A stretch of 64,000 nt of DNA from Thermohalobaculum sp039028795 (GTDB taxonomy: Bacteria > Pseudomonadota > Alphaproteobacteria > Rhodobacterales > Rhodobacteraceae), in NCBI GenBank assembly GCA_039028795.1, contig JBCCHJ010000016.1, positions 25,050 to 89,049 of the forward strand, given 5' to 3'. The notes beneath the pieces were generated by a model, which worked only from the letters and a program-made list of their open reading frames with translations, was not told the origin of the DNA and searched no databases. Positions 1 to 6,959 of the stretch are shown here, in pieces. The translations under genes and the position numbers were made by a program. How positions within the stretch are numbered: the first letter of the stretch is position 1; every line of letters begins with the position of its first letter.

Positions 1-304
1 GCTTTTGCACCCGTCCGTCGAAGAACGATCCCTGCCCCTCGTCCGCCTGGAGGATCAAGCTGATCTCATCCGACTGAACATAGCCGATCCGGGCCTGGGA
101 TTCTTCGACAAGGAACGCACAGGTTTCACGCATGGCGTTGGAGATGCGGGGATCAAAGGGCCGCTTATAGCCCTTTGTAAACTTGGAAAAGCCGCGGCCA
201 TCGATCCGCACCGCAATGGGCAGCATTGGGTCCAGACGGCGCTGTGCCTCGACGGCCTCATAGGCCTTCATGCGATCGCCAAGTTCGTCCTTCGAGGCCA
301 TCAT
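1..304 (-). CDS. Thg1-like tRNA(His) guanylyltransferase, 5' part only (gene runs off the window)
   Basis: The first 101 codons are visible; the gene continues past base 1. The product should be a 3'-5' nucleotidyltransferase of the Thg1 family, which adds G-1 to tRNA(His) or repairs tRNA 5' ends. Visible family marks are RIDGRGF (metal-ligand Asp35) and the QSDEIS block (Asp79), the two carboxylate sites of the palm-like catalytic domain. Wording such as FSKFTKG and FFDGR resembles the phage/bacterial Thg1-like branch rather than the eukaryotic one. The start ATG overlaps the stop of the upstream acyl-CoA dehydrogenase gene by ATGA, so the two are probably co-transcribed and translationally coupled, although no functional link is obvious. 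A second ATG follows directly at 301. Family call is firm; the in vivo substrate is not known. Confidence 0.85.
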   Translation of the reverse strand, partial: MMASKDELGDRMKAYEAVEAQRRLDPMLPIAVRIDGRGFSKFTKGYKRPFDPRISNAMRETCAFLVEESQARIGYVQSDEISLILQADEGQGSFFDGRVQK

Positions 305-1350
305 CGCGTTGTTATCATTGGCCAAAGCTGTTCGGCCCCTTTGGCCGCAATATGGGTGCCCAGACGGACAGCCCAATCGCTTTCGGTGCCAAAGTCATTG
401 CGCCAGCCGAACATGCGTCGGGTGAACATTTGCAGCGTGTAGTCCTGGGTCCAACCGATGGCGCCATGGGCCTGGTGGGCGATGCCAGCGCCTTTTTCCA
501 CCGCCTCGCCGCAACGGATCTTGGCAGCGGCCACTTCCAAGAATGCCGCTTCGGTCAGGTGGTTTTCAGTCGACAGCGTATCGGCGGCAGAGCCAGACGC
601 TGTAAGCGCTGCTGCGACCTCTCCTGCAAGAATCGCCAGGTTCTGCTGTACGGCCTGGAATTTACCGATCTTGCGGCCGAAGGCTTCCCGCTCGCCAGTG
701 TAGTCCGTGGTCATCGACAAAGCGGTTTCCAACGCACCCGTCATCTGGCAGGCCCGGGCCACGGCGCCAATACGTTCGACGGCGGCGGCCCCACCGGGCA
801 TATCTGCCATGATCTGGGGGGTTGCACCGTCAAAAGTGACATCGGCCCGATGATCGCCCATATCGGCGGCACGAGGCGTGATCACCACGTCGCCCGGCAT
901 GAAGGTCATCAACTGATCCGCGACGATCACCACCAACGCCCCAGCCCCGGCGGCATGGGGTATGGCGCGTGCGGCTCCTGTGACCTTTGCATTCGTCAAG
1001 GTCAGCCGATCGCGCGCGCGGACCGGCAGGATGGCCAGCGGCCCCTTGGGCACGTCCAACCCAGCCTCGGCCATGGCCCAGCCTGCGATCAGGGTTTCCG
1101 CCAGCGCGACTGGGCAGGCGTATTGCCCTGCGATGCGCAGAATCTCGAACCCAGCCGCCAGAGACACCCCTGCCCCGCCCTTGTTTTCAGGGACCCAGGC
1201 GCGGGTCAGGCCAGCCTCTTCCAGGGCTTGCCAAAGCGGGACCAGATGGGCCTCGTCCTTTGCCGCATTCACCGTCTGCGGATCCGCCAGATCAGCTAGA
1301 ATCCGTGCCGTTGCTTCGACGATCATGCTCTGTTCGTCAGTGTCGCTCAC
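301..1350 (-). CDS. acyl-CoA dehydrogenase family protein
   Basis: Flavoprotein of 349 residues with the acyl-CoA dehydrogenase N-terminal, middle and C-terminal layout; the REAFGRKIGKFQAVQ segment in the C-terminal helical domain is typical. The start is taken as GTG at 1350 because AGGAGG lies six bases upstream; a longer reading from 1413 would run through the palindrome at 1373-1389. The protein is short for the family (about 380-400 residues), and where many members carry the catalytic Glu in a YEGT motif this one reads DFGTES. It may be a non-catalytic partner subunit or use another base. The gene overlaps the Thg1-like gene downstream by four bases. It probably acts in oxidation of a CoA ester in the cytoplasm; the substrate cannot be assigned. 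Confidence 0.85.
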   Translation of the reverse strand: MSDTDEQSMIVEATARILADLADPQTVNAAKDEAHLVPLWQALEEAGLTRAWVPENKGGAGVSLAAGFEILRIAGQYACPVALAETLIAGWAMAEAGLDVPKGPLAILPVRARDRLTLTNAKVTGAARAIPHAAGAGALVVIVADQLMTFMPGDVVITPRAADMGDHRADVTFDGATPQIMADMPGGAAAVERIGAVARACQMTGALETALSMTTDYTGEREAFGRKIGKFQAVQQNLAILAGEVAAALTASGSAADTLSTENHLTEAAFLEVAAAKIRCGEAVEKGAGIAHQAHGAIGWTQDYTLQMFTRRMFGWRNDFGTESDWAVRLGTHIAAKGAEQLWPMITTR

Positions 1351-1372
1351 CGTGGTCCTCCTGGCTATTCGG

Positions 1373-1389
1373 TTAGCCAAATTGGCTAA
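1373..1389. promoter_or_regulatory. perfect 17-bp palindrome, candidate operator
   Basis: TTAGCCAA, one central base, then TTGGCTAA: eight-base arms that match perfectly. It sits 23 bp upstream of the acyl-CoA dehydrogenase start and about 120 bp upstream of the divergent MFS gene, the usual place for a repressor site controlling one or both. No regulator gene is adjacent in the window, so the binding protein is unknown. Confidence 0.55.
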
Positions 1390-1509
1390 AGCCGTAAAGG
1401 CATCGCCCCGCACGTCCTCCGTCGATCACGAGAGAGATGATAACCGCCAGGGCTTGGCAGACCCCTGTCTTTCGGGTGACCATAGAAATCTTGCACATGC
1501 GGGATAAAT

Positions 1510-2706
1510 TTGAAGGAACGCAATCTGCCGCTTTCTGCGCCCCGTTCATTGGCCTTGGCCATCGCCCCGCTGGCGATTGCAGAGACCCTGTTTTGGGCGG
1601 CATATTACTATTCGTTCCCTGGGCTTCTGCCAGCATGGGAGGCGGATCTTGGTTGGTCCCGGTCAGAGATCGCCGGAGCCTTTACCGCGGCGCTGATCCT
1701 AACCGGCGTCTTGGCCCCACAAGCCGGGCGGCTGATCGACCGAGGCCTTGCGAAGACGACCTTTGTCGGCGCGGGCATTGCCGGTGCAGCGCTTTTGATT
1801 GCGCTCTCGATGGTGCAAGAGCTTTGGCAATTCTGGGCGATCTGGCTGTGCCTGGGCGTGATCAACGCGGCCTGTCTTTATGAAGCCTGCTTTGCGATCA
1901 TCACGGTCACCGTCGGCGCACAGGCCAAGAAGGCGATCACTGTCACCACGCTTTATGCAGGGTTCGCCGGCACCATCAGCTTTCCATCGGCCTACGCATT
2001 GACCGAGTGGATGGGCTGGCGCGGGGCAGTCATAACTGCAGGGGCGCTGATGTTGGCGGTAGCGATCCCGCTCGCCCTGCTGGGGTTCAGATGGATCGAG
2101 GCACACCGTGCCCCTGCCGCAGAAACCCCGCAAGGCACCGGTGGGGAAGGCCGCGCGGCGCTGCGCAATCCGGTCTTTTGGTATATTGCGATCGCCTTTT
2201 CGACGATCGGCATCGTCCACGGTATGATCATCAGCCATATCCGCCCGATCCTGGATGATCGGGACGTTGCCACTGCCCTGGCTGTCTTCATCGCCAGCAT
2301 GTTCGGACCGATGCAGGTTCTGGGACGCGTCCTGATGGTGACCTTGGGCAAAGGCCTTTCAACGATTTTCCAAGGCATTTTGTGCTTTTGCGGGATCGCG
2401 GGGGGATTGGCGCTGCTGTATTTGGCCCGGATGGAGCCGTGGTTGGCACTGGTCTTCGTCGTACCCTATGGCGCATCTTATGGCGTTGTCTCCATTGTGC
2501 GCCCGGTTCTGACGGCCGAGTATCTGGGCCGCGCCGGGTTCGGTGTGATTTCCGGCATGTTGGGCGCACCCTACATGCTGGGCTTTGCTGCCGGTCCCAC
2601 CCTGGCCGCCCTGATCTGGGGGGCGGCAGGGTATGATGTTGTGATCATGTTCGGGTTCGTGCTGACGTTGACCGGGCTGGGGCTGACCCTGCTGGCCAGG
2701 CAGTAG
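1510..2706 (+). CDS. MFS transporter
   Basis: Inner-membrane permease of 398 residues with about twelve hydrophobic segments and the usual major-facilitator split into two six-helix halves around a hydrophilic loop near residues 197-217. The stretch after helix 2 (GRLIDRGLAK) corresponds to the family's loop 2-3 motif. The overall look (monocarboxylate or oxalate/formate-like MFS) suggests a carboxylate substrate, in line with the acyl-CoA genes next door, but this is inference. The TTG at 1510 is the first possible start and has only a weak GGGA upstream; a start a few codons later is possible. The last 51 codons recur in diverged form at 3151-3303, a sign of local duplication. Confidence 0.85.
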   Translation: MKERNLPLSAPRSLALAIAPLAIAETLFWAAYYYSFPGLLPAWEADLGWSRSEIAGAFTAALILTGVLAPQAGRLIDRGLAKTTFVGAGIAGAALLIALSMVQELWQFWAIWLCLGVINAACLYEACFAIITVTVGAQAKKAITVTTLYAGFAGTISFPSAYALTEWMGWRGAVITAGALMLAVAIPLALLGFRWIEAHRAPAAETPQGTGGEGRAALRNPVFWYIAIAFSTIGIVHGMIISHIRPILDDRDVATALAVFIASMFGPMQVLGRVLMVTLGKGLSTIFQGILCFCGIAGGLALLYLARMEPWLALVFVVPYGASYGVVSIVRPVLTAEYLGRAGFGVISGMLGAPYMLGFAAGPTLAALIWGAAGYDVVIMFGFVLTLTGLGLTLLARQ

Positions 2707-2722
2707 ATTAACGTCGTTAATC
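2706..2722. promoter_or_regulatory. perfect 17-bp palindrome between the MFS gene and the small gene behind it
   Basis: GATTAACG, one central T, then CGTTAATC: eight-base arms, perfect. It begins at the last base of the MFS stop codon and ends 19 bp before the start at 2742, so it could be an operator for the small gene. A weaker inverted repeat (AACTAA...TTAGTT) occupies the same place before the duplicated small gene at 3347. Confidence 0.4.
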
Positions 2723-2741
2723 CTCGCAAAGAGGCCAAAGC

Positions 2742-3113
2742 ATGTATGGATACCTAATTACGGTTTTGATGGCCGCGGCACTCGCGTCCTGCGCGGCACC
2801 TGCATCCGCGAAAGTCCTGGAACCAGGTGTCTATTGCGATAACGAGCGGCTTGAAAAGGAACTTGCTGTCGCTGAGAAAACAGCTGAACAGGGGAACCTT
2901 CACGCCGGACTCCATCAAATGCGGCGCATTAAGGACGCAATTTCCGCGTTGCAAAAAATGGAGAAAGACGAGGCGACACTGGAACAATTGGCTATGGCGC
3001 AACGGCGTTTTGAAGCCGTAGTCAAAGAGTTCTCCAGATTATACGGACTGTCCAAAACTAGGCCTCGAAAGACTTTGCTGATTGACCCCAGATGCCTGAG
3101 ATCCCCAAGTTGA
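2742..3113 (+). CDS. small exported or lipoprotein-like protein with a coiled-coil body (copy 1 of a duplicated pair)
   Basis: 123 residues, function not recognised. The N-terminus is hydrophobic and ends in LASC (Cys17), which fits a lipobox, followed by an AxA-type signal-peptidase I site as the alternative; it lacks the usual Lys/Arg in the n-region. The mature part carries VYCDNE near residue 29 and then a charged helical stretch likely to form a coiled coil (about residues 33-105). The protein at 3347-3937 has the same order of features: an [F/Y]CxNE motif, then ISxL(E/Q)K and a TxEQL-type segment. Both sit right behind an MFS 3' end, so they are read as paralogues. AAGAGG lies upstream of the ATG. 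Probably a periplasmic or membrane-anchored accessory protein. Confidence 0.6.
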   Translation: MYGYLITVLMAAALASCAAPASAKVLEPGVYCDNERLEKELAVAEKTAEQGNLHAGLHQMRRIKDAISALQKMEKDEATLEQLAMAQRRFEAVVKEFSRLYGLSKTRPRKTLLIDPRCLRSPS

Positions 3114-3150
3114 GTCGTCGGCAGGTCCCAGAAAAAGAACCGATCTGTTC

Positions 3151-3303
3151 TCGGGTATGGTGGGCGCATCCTACATGCTGGGCTTTGCCGCGGGGTCCAT
3201 CCTGGCAGCTCTGATCTGGGAGACGGCGGGGTACCATGTTGTGATCACATTGGGGTTCGTGCTGACATTGACCGGGCTGGGGTTGATCCTGCTAGCCGAG
3301 TAA
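3151..3303 (+). pseudogene. diverged duplicate of the 3' end of the MFS transporter gene
   Basis: Fifty codons plus a stop that align without gaps to the C-terminus of the MFS protein encoded at 1510-2706. Both read SGM(V/L)GA.YMLGFAAG and later GFVLTLTGLGL, with roughly 40 of 50 residues identical. The upstream part of the gene is missing: similarity begins abruptly near 3149. The reading frame and stop position are kept, but there is no transporter core, so this is a remnant. It is followed after 43 bp by the second copy of the small coiled-coil gene, reproducing the order seen at 2552-3113. Confidence 0.85.
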
Positions 3304-3346
3304 GCAGCGACGCAGTAAACTAACGCATCAATTAGTTGGTGCAGGC

Positions 3347-3937
3347 GTGAGTCGGATGAACAGCAGAATTGCTTTAGGAACTATATTTTTGTTTGTTCCT
3401 CCTTTGTTTTTTGTTGATAATTCAAGTATTGGCGAGCTTCCTGATGACGCTAAGCCTTATAAAACTCAATACAGAAAGCCATTTTTATTTTGCCAAAACG
3501 AGGAATTTCAGAAGCTCCGAGATGCTCTTGCGGTTGACAGATTTGAATTCGAACTTCGCCGTGGAGTCGCCAAAGCGAACTTAGCCATAAGCTCTCTAGA
3601 AAAGTTTAGGCAAGATCAAACGGTTACAGAGCAGTTAGAGACTTTGCGCGAAGAACGTGACGCGCTGAAAGCACTTCTGGACCCTAAGACCCGAATAAAG
3701 GCTTACAATCATCTATTAAAAGAACGATCGACGCATTGGCTTGCAATCAAATCACTGAGAGACGAGCCTGACAGCAAAGAAAAACAAGAAGAATTGGATG
3801 CGTTAGAAAGAAAGATAAACTCAGCGCATCGAAAGTTGCATGGGATTGATCAACTCAGAGGCCGTCTGCACCAGTCGGACGATCGCGACCTCCGATGTTG
3901 GCGTTTTATCAGTCCGGCCGATCCCCAGCCAACGTGA
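3347..3937 (+). CDS. coiled-coil protein with N-terminal signal-like segment (copy 2 of a duplicated pair)
   Basis: 196 residues, function unknown. A hydrophobic N-terminus (about residues 7-25) looks like a signal peptide or anchor. It is followed by LFCQNE and a long, highly charged helical region rich in Glu, Lys and Arg (about residues 55-170) that should form a coiled coil. It shares the CxNE and ISSLEK...TEQL pattern with the protein at 2742-3113 but is longer. GTG at 3347 or ATG at 3356 could start it; no strong ribosome site is visible. Base composition is clearly more AT-rich than the neighbours, which suggests relaxed selection or a different history. The last ten codons overlap the 3' end of the convergent TauD gene, so the C-terminus may be an extension caused by loss of the original stop. 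Confidence 0.55.
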   Translation: MSRMNSRIALGTIFLFVPPLFFVDNSSIGELPDDAKPYKTQYRKPFLFCQNEEFQKLRDALAVDRFEFELRRGVAKANLAISSLEKFRQDQTVTEQLETLREERDALKALLDPKTRIKAYNHLLKERSTHWLAIKSLRDEPDSKEKQEELDALERKINSAHRKLHGIDQLRGRLHQSDDRDLRCWRFISPADPQPT

Positions 3938-4754
3938 TGCGCCACATCTCGCGGCGATGGCCGTCATAGTCATTAATCGCGCAGTGTTGCGATGACCGGT
4001 TATCCCAGATCACCAACGTTCCCGGTGCCCATCGGACCCGGGCGGTGAATTCCGGCTGGATCTGATGGGTGAAAAGGAAGTCCAACATCCCAACGCTTTC
4101 CGTCGCGGTCCAGCCATCGAAATGGGTTGTGTGCGACCGGTTCACATAAAGCGCCTTTCTGCCGGTTTCCGGGTGGGTCCGGATGACCGGATGCAGGGCC
4201 GTCATTGTATCATCCTTACCGGTGCCCTTCATCGAGCCTGTGGCCAAATGTGCACCGCGCAGTTGCGACGCGTTCTTTGCGGAACTCGAGACCCCTTTCA
4301 AGCCGCCCAGCAGCGTCTGCATCCCTTCGGACAGCGCCGCATGAGCCCTGTATTGGCAGGCGAAAATGGTATCGCCGCCAACCTGGGGTGTCTCGACACA
4401 ATAGAGCATCGTCGCCTTGGGCGGGTCAGGTTTGTAGGTGGTATCGGAATGCCACATGCCGCCGAAATTCGAAGTCTGGTGCGGCTCTTTGGCGATAATG
4501 GTGATTTCGGGGTGGCCTTCGATGCCCTTAGCAAAGGGGTATGGCACCGGGTCGCCGAACTTGGCGGCAACGGCTTTGTAGGCGGCGGGGCTTAATGTCT
4601 GGTCCCGAAACACCAGGACCTGGTAATCCAGAAATGCCTGGTGGACGGCGGTAAAGCCCTGATCGTCCAAGGCGGTCAAATCCAGTCCGGTAACCTCCGC
4701 ACCCAAAGCTCCGGCCAGCGGTTTGATCTCTGCGCCTGATATCATCCCATCCAT
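3909..4754 (-). CDS. TauD/TfdA-family Fe(II)/2-oxoglutarate-dependent dioxygenase
   Basis: 281 residues, the usual length for the family. The iron-binding facial triad is visible as His102 and Asp104 in WHSDTTY and the distal His257 in SSQHCAIND; Arg268/Arg272 in RREMWR fit the 2-oxoglutarate carboxylate ligand. Such enzymes hydroxylate small organic acids, for example taurine, alkyl sulfates or aryloxyacetates, in the cytoplasm. No sulfonate transporter is adjacent, so taurine is not a safe guess. The gene diverges from the CoA-transferase at 4867 and converges on the AT-rich gene at 3347, overlapping it by 29 bp. AGAGGG precedes the ATG at 4754; an in-frame ATG three codons later is an alternative. 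Confidence 0.9.
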   Translation of the reverse strand: MDGMISGAEIKPLAGALGAEVTGLDLTALDDQGFTAVHQAFLDYQVLVFRDQTLSPAAYKAVAAKFGDPVPYPFAKGIEGHPEITIIAKEPHQTSNFGGMWHSDTTYKPDPPKATMLYCVETPQVGGDTIFACQYRAHAALSEGMQTLLGGLKGVSSSAKNASQLRGAHLATGSMKGTGKDDTMTALHPVIRTHPETGRKALYVNRSHTTHFDGWTATESVGMLDFLFTHQIQPEFTARVRWAPGTLVIWDNRSSQHCAINDYDGHRREMWRITLAGDRPD

Positions 4755-4866
4755 GATAGCCGGGCCCTCTGCCTGCCGCCCCTTGCCTGGGGCACTTCGC
4801 GGCGTAGACTACAGGGCAAAGCCATCCGGTCAAACCGGCGGCGACAGACATCAGGGAGTGGATGGT

Positions 4867-6060
4867 ATGCCCCACAAGCCCGCGTCCAGCGCGCTGGACC
4901 ACATCCGTGTTTTGGACCTGACCCGTGTACGGTCCGGGCCGACCTGCGTGCGTCAGCTCGCCGATTGGGGCGCGGATGCGATCAAGATCGAGATGCCCGC
5001 GGCATTGGAGGCCGATGGCGCCTTGGGTGCAGGGCGGGCAACGTCGGATTTCCAGAACCTACACCGGAACAAGCGGTCCCTGACGCTGAATCTGAAAGAC
5101 CCGTCGGGCAAAGCCGTCTTCATGAAGCTGCTCGAGACCGCCGATGTGGTCGTCGAAAACTTCCGCCCCGATGTGAAAACCCGCCTTGGGATCGACTATG
5201 ACGCCTTGGCCGCAGTGAACCCGCGGATCATCTTGGCGAGCATTTCCGGATTTGGGCAGGACGGGCCCTATGCGAAGCGCCCAGGCTTTGATCAGATCGC
5301 CCAAGGTATGGGGGGACTGATGTCCATCACCGGCGAGCCCGGGCGCGGCCCAATGCGTGTGGGCATCCCCGTGGCGGATCTGACGGCGGGACACTTCACC
5401 GCTCAGGCGATCCTGATCGCGCTGCTGGAGCGGGAGAAATCCGGCAAGGGCCAATGGGTGCAGTCTTCTCTGCTGCAGGCCCAGATCGCCATGTTGGACT
5501 TTCAAGCGACGCGCTGGCTGATCGACCAGGAAACGCCGCCTCAGGCCGGCAATGATCACCCGACCTCTATGCCGACGGGCCGGTTTACCACGACCGATGG
5601 GTCGATCAACATCGCGGTTTCTGGCAAGGTGACGTGGGAGCGGTTCGCCCATGCCTGCGGCAAATCGGAATGGATTGACGACGCACGTTTCAAAACCGGC
5701 CAGAACCGGCACGAAAGCCGCGCCGACCTGAATGCGGAAATCCAGGCCGTGATCGGCACCAACACCTCGAAGCACTGGGTCGATCTGATGAACGAAGCCG
5801 GGTGTCCTTGCGGCCCTGTCTACACAATCGATGAGACGTTTGACGACCCGCAGGTGCAGCATCTGGGGATGGCAGCAGATATCGACACGCTTCCATTCGG
5901 CCAGACGCAAATGGTGGCGCAACCAATCAAGATGTCCCGCACGAACACCTCGATGGCCGCACACCCGCCGGATCGCGGAGAGCATACCGATGAGTTGCTG
6001 ACGGAAGCCGGGTACTCAGCGGAAGACATTGCCCAGATGCGCACAAACAATGTGGTTTGA
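4867..6060 (+). CDS. CaiB/BaiF family III CoA-transferase
   Basis: 397 residues. Family III enzymes move CoA between carboxylic acids through an aspartyl-CoA anhydride. The N-terminal part has the family wording VLDLTRVRSGPTCVRQLADWGADAIKIE and NKRSLTLNLK; GPYAKRPGFDQIAQGMGG in the middle contains the Asp expected to be catalytic, and GRFTTTDGSINIAVSG marks the C-terminal domain. ATG at 4867 is chosen because AGGGAG lies eight bases upstream; the frame is open further up but without a better site. It is followed by a crotonase and a CoxL-like gene on the same strand, so it may activate an acid that these enzymes process. Substrate unknown; formyl-CoA, succinyl-CoA or itaconate-type donors are all possible. 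Confidence 0.9.
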   Translation: MPHKPASSALDHIRVLDLTRVRSGPTCVRQLADWGADAIKIEMPAALEADGALGAGRATSDFQNLHRNKRSLTLNLKDPSGKAVFMKLLETADVVVENFRPDVKTRLGIDYDALAAVNPRIILASISGFGQDGPYAKRPGFDQIAQGMGGLMSITGEPGRGPMRVGIPVADLTAGHFTAQAILIALLEREKSGKGQWVQSSLLQAQIAMLDFQATRWLIDQETPPQAGNDHPTSMPTGRFTTTDGSINIAVSGKVTWERFAHACGKSEWIDDARFKTGQNRHESRADLNAEIQAVIGTNTSKHWVDLMNEAGCPCGPVYTIDETFDDPQVQHLGMAADIDTLPFGQTQMVAQPIKMSRTNTSMAAHPPDRGEHTDELLTEAGYSAEDIAQMRTNNVV

Positions 6061-6146
6061 ATTCCATCTAGGATACAGAACGGCGATCCGAGCCTGGGAG
6101 GCCCTCCACACCATGCACGGCGTATAAGATAAATAGGATACACACT

Positions 6147-6932
6147 ATGACCGACAAAATGCTCATGCGCCGGGATGGCGCGATCGGCCACATGATTTTC
6201 AATCAGCCGGAAAAGCGGAACGCGGTCAGCCTGTCCATGTGGGAACGCGCGCGGGAGATCCTGGACGACTTCGAGCAAGACCCAGAGATCCGCGTCGTCG
6301 TGTTGTCGGGCGCCGGGGGCAAATCGTTCGTGTCTGGCGCCGATATCTCCGAGTTTGAATCCCAGCGCGGCACCGCCGAGGCGCAGCAGCACTACAATAC
6401 CCAAACCGCCCAGGTCTATGATCGGATAGAGGCCTTCCCAATACCCACCATCGCTATGATCAACGGTTTCTGCATCGGCGGCGGCCTGAACTTGGCCTGT
6501 AATTGCGACATCCGAATTTGCTCGGACGATCTGCAGATCGCCATGCCTGCCGCGAAACTCGCGCTGGGATACCCGTTCCCGGCCATCAAGCGTTTGGCCA
6601 ATGTTGTCGGCATCGCCAATGCGCGCCACCTGATGTTCACGGCCCAACGCATGAATGCAGACTGGGCGCTGAATGCCGGCTTCGCTCAGCAAATCGTGCC
6701 CAAGGCCGATCTGGAACAAACTGTCACCGACTATGCAAATACCATCGCAGCAAACGCGCCGATGACGGTAGCGGCAATGAAGTTTATCTCGACGCAGGTG
6801 CTTGCCGATCCGGGTGACCGCGATCTTGACAGGTGTACCCAGATGGTGGCCGACTGTTTCGCGTCCGAGGACTTCAAAGAAGGCCGCCGCGCCTTCATGG
6901 AAAAGCGCAAACCACAGTTTCAGGGAAAGTAG
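6147..6932 (+). CDS. enoyl-CoA hydratase/isomerase (crotonase) family protein
   Basis: 261 residues with the crotonase fold signatures: VSGADISEF (first oxyanion-hole segment) and INGFCIGGGLNLACNCDIRI (second). The usual catalytic Glu block (for example QPE in the hydratases) reads MPAAKLALGY here, so a normal two-Glu syn-hydration is unlikely; isomerase, decarboxylase, thioesterase or other crotonase chemistry is possible. It lies 86 bp after the CoA-transferase and 27 bp before the molybdopterin subunit, same strand, probably one transcript. AGGA precedes the ATG. It acts on a CoA ester in the cytoplasm. Confidence 0.88.
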   Translation: MTDKMLMRRDGAIGHMIFNQPEKRNAVSLSMWERAREILDDFEQDPEIRVVVLSGAGGKSFVSGADISEFESQRGTAEAQQHYNTQTAQVYDRIEAFPIPTIAMINGFCIGGGLNLACNCDIRICSDDLQIAMPAAKLALGYPFPAIKRLANVVGIANARHLMFTAQRMNADWALNAGFAQQIVPKADLEQTVTDYANTIAANAPMTVAAMKFISTQVLADPGDRDLDRCTQMVADCFASEDFKEGRRAFMEKRKPQFQGK

Positions 6933-6959
6933 GACGGGGCCGTCCTGCGAGGGTACCGA

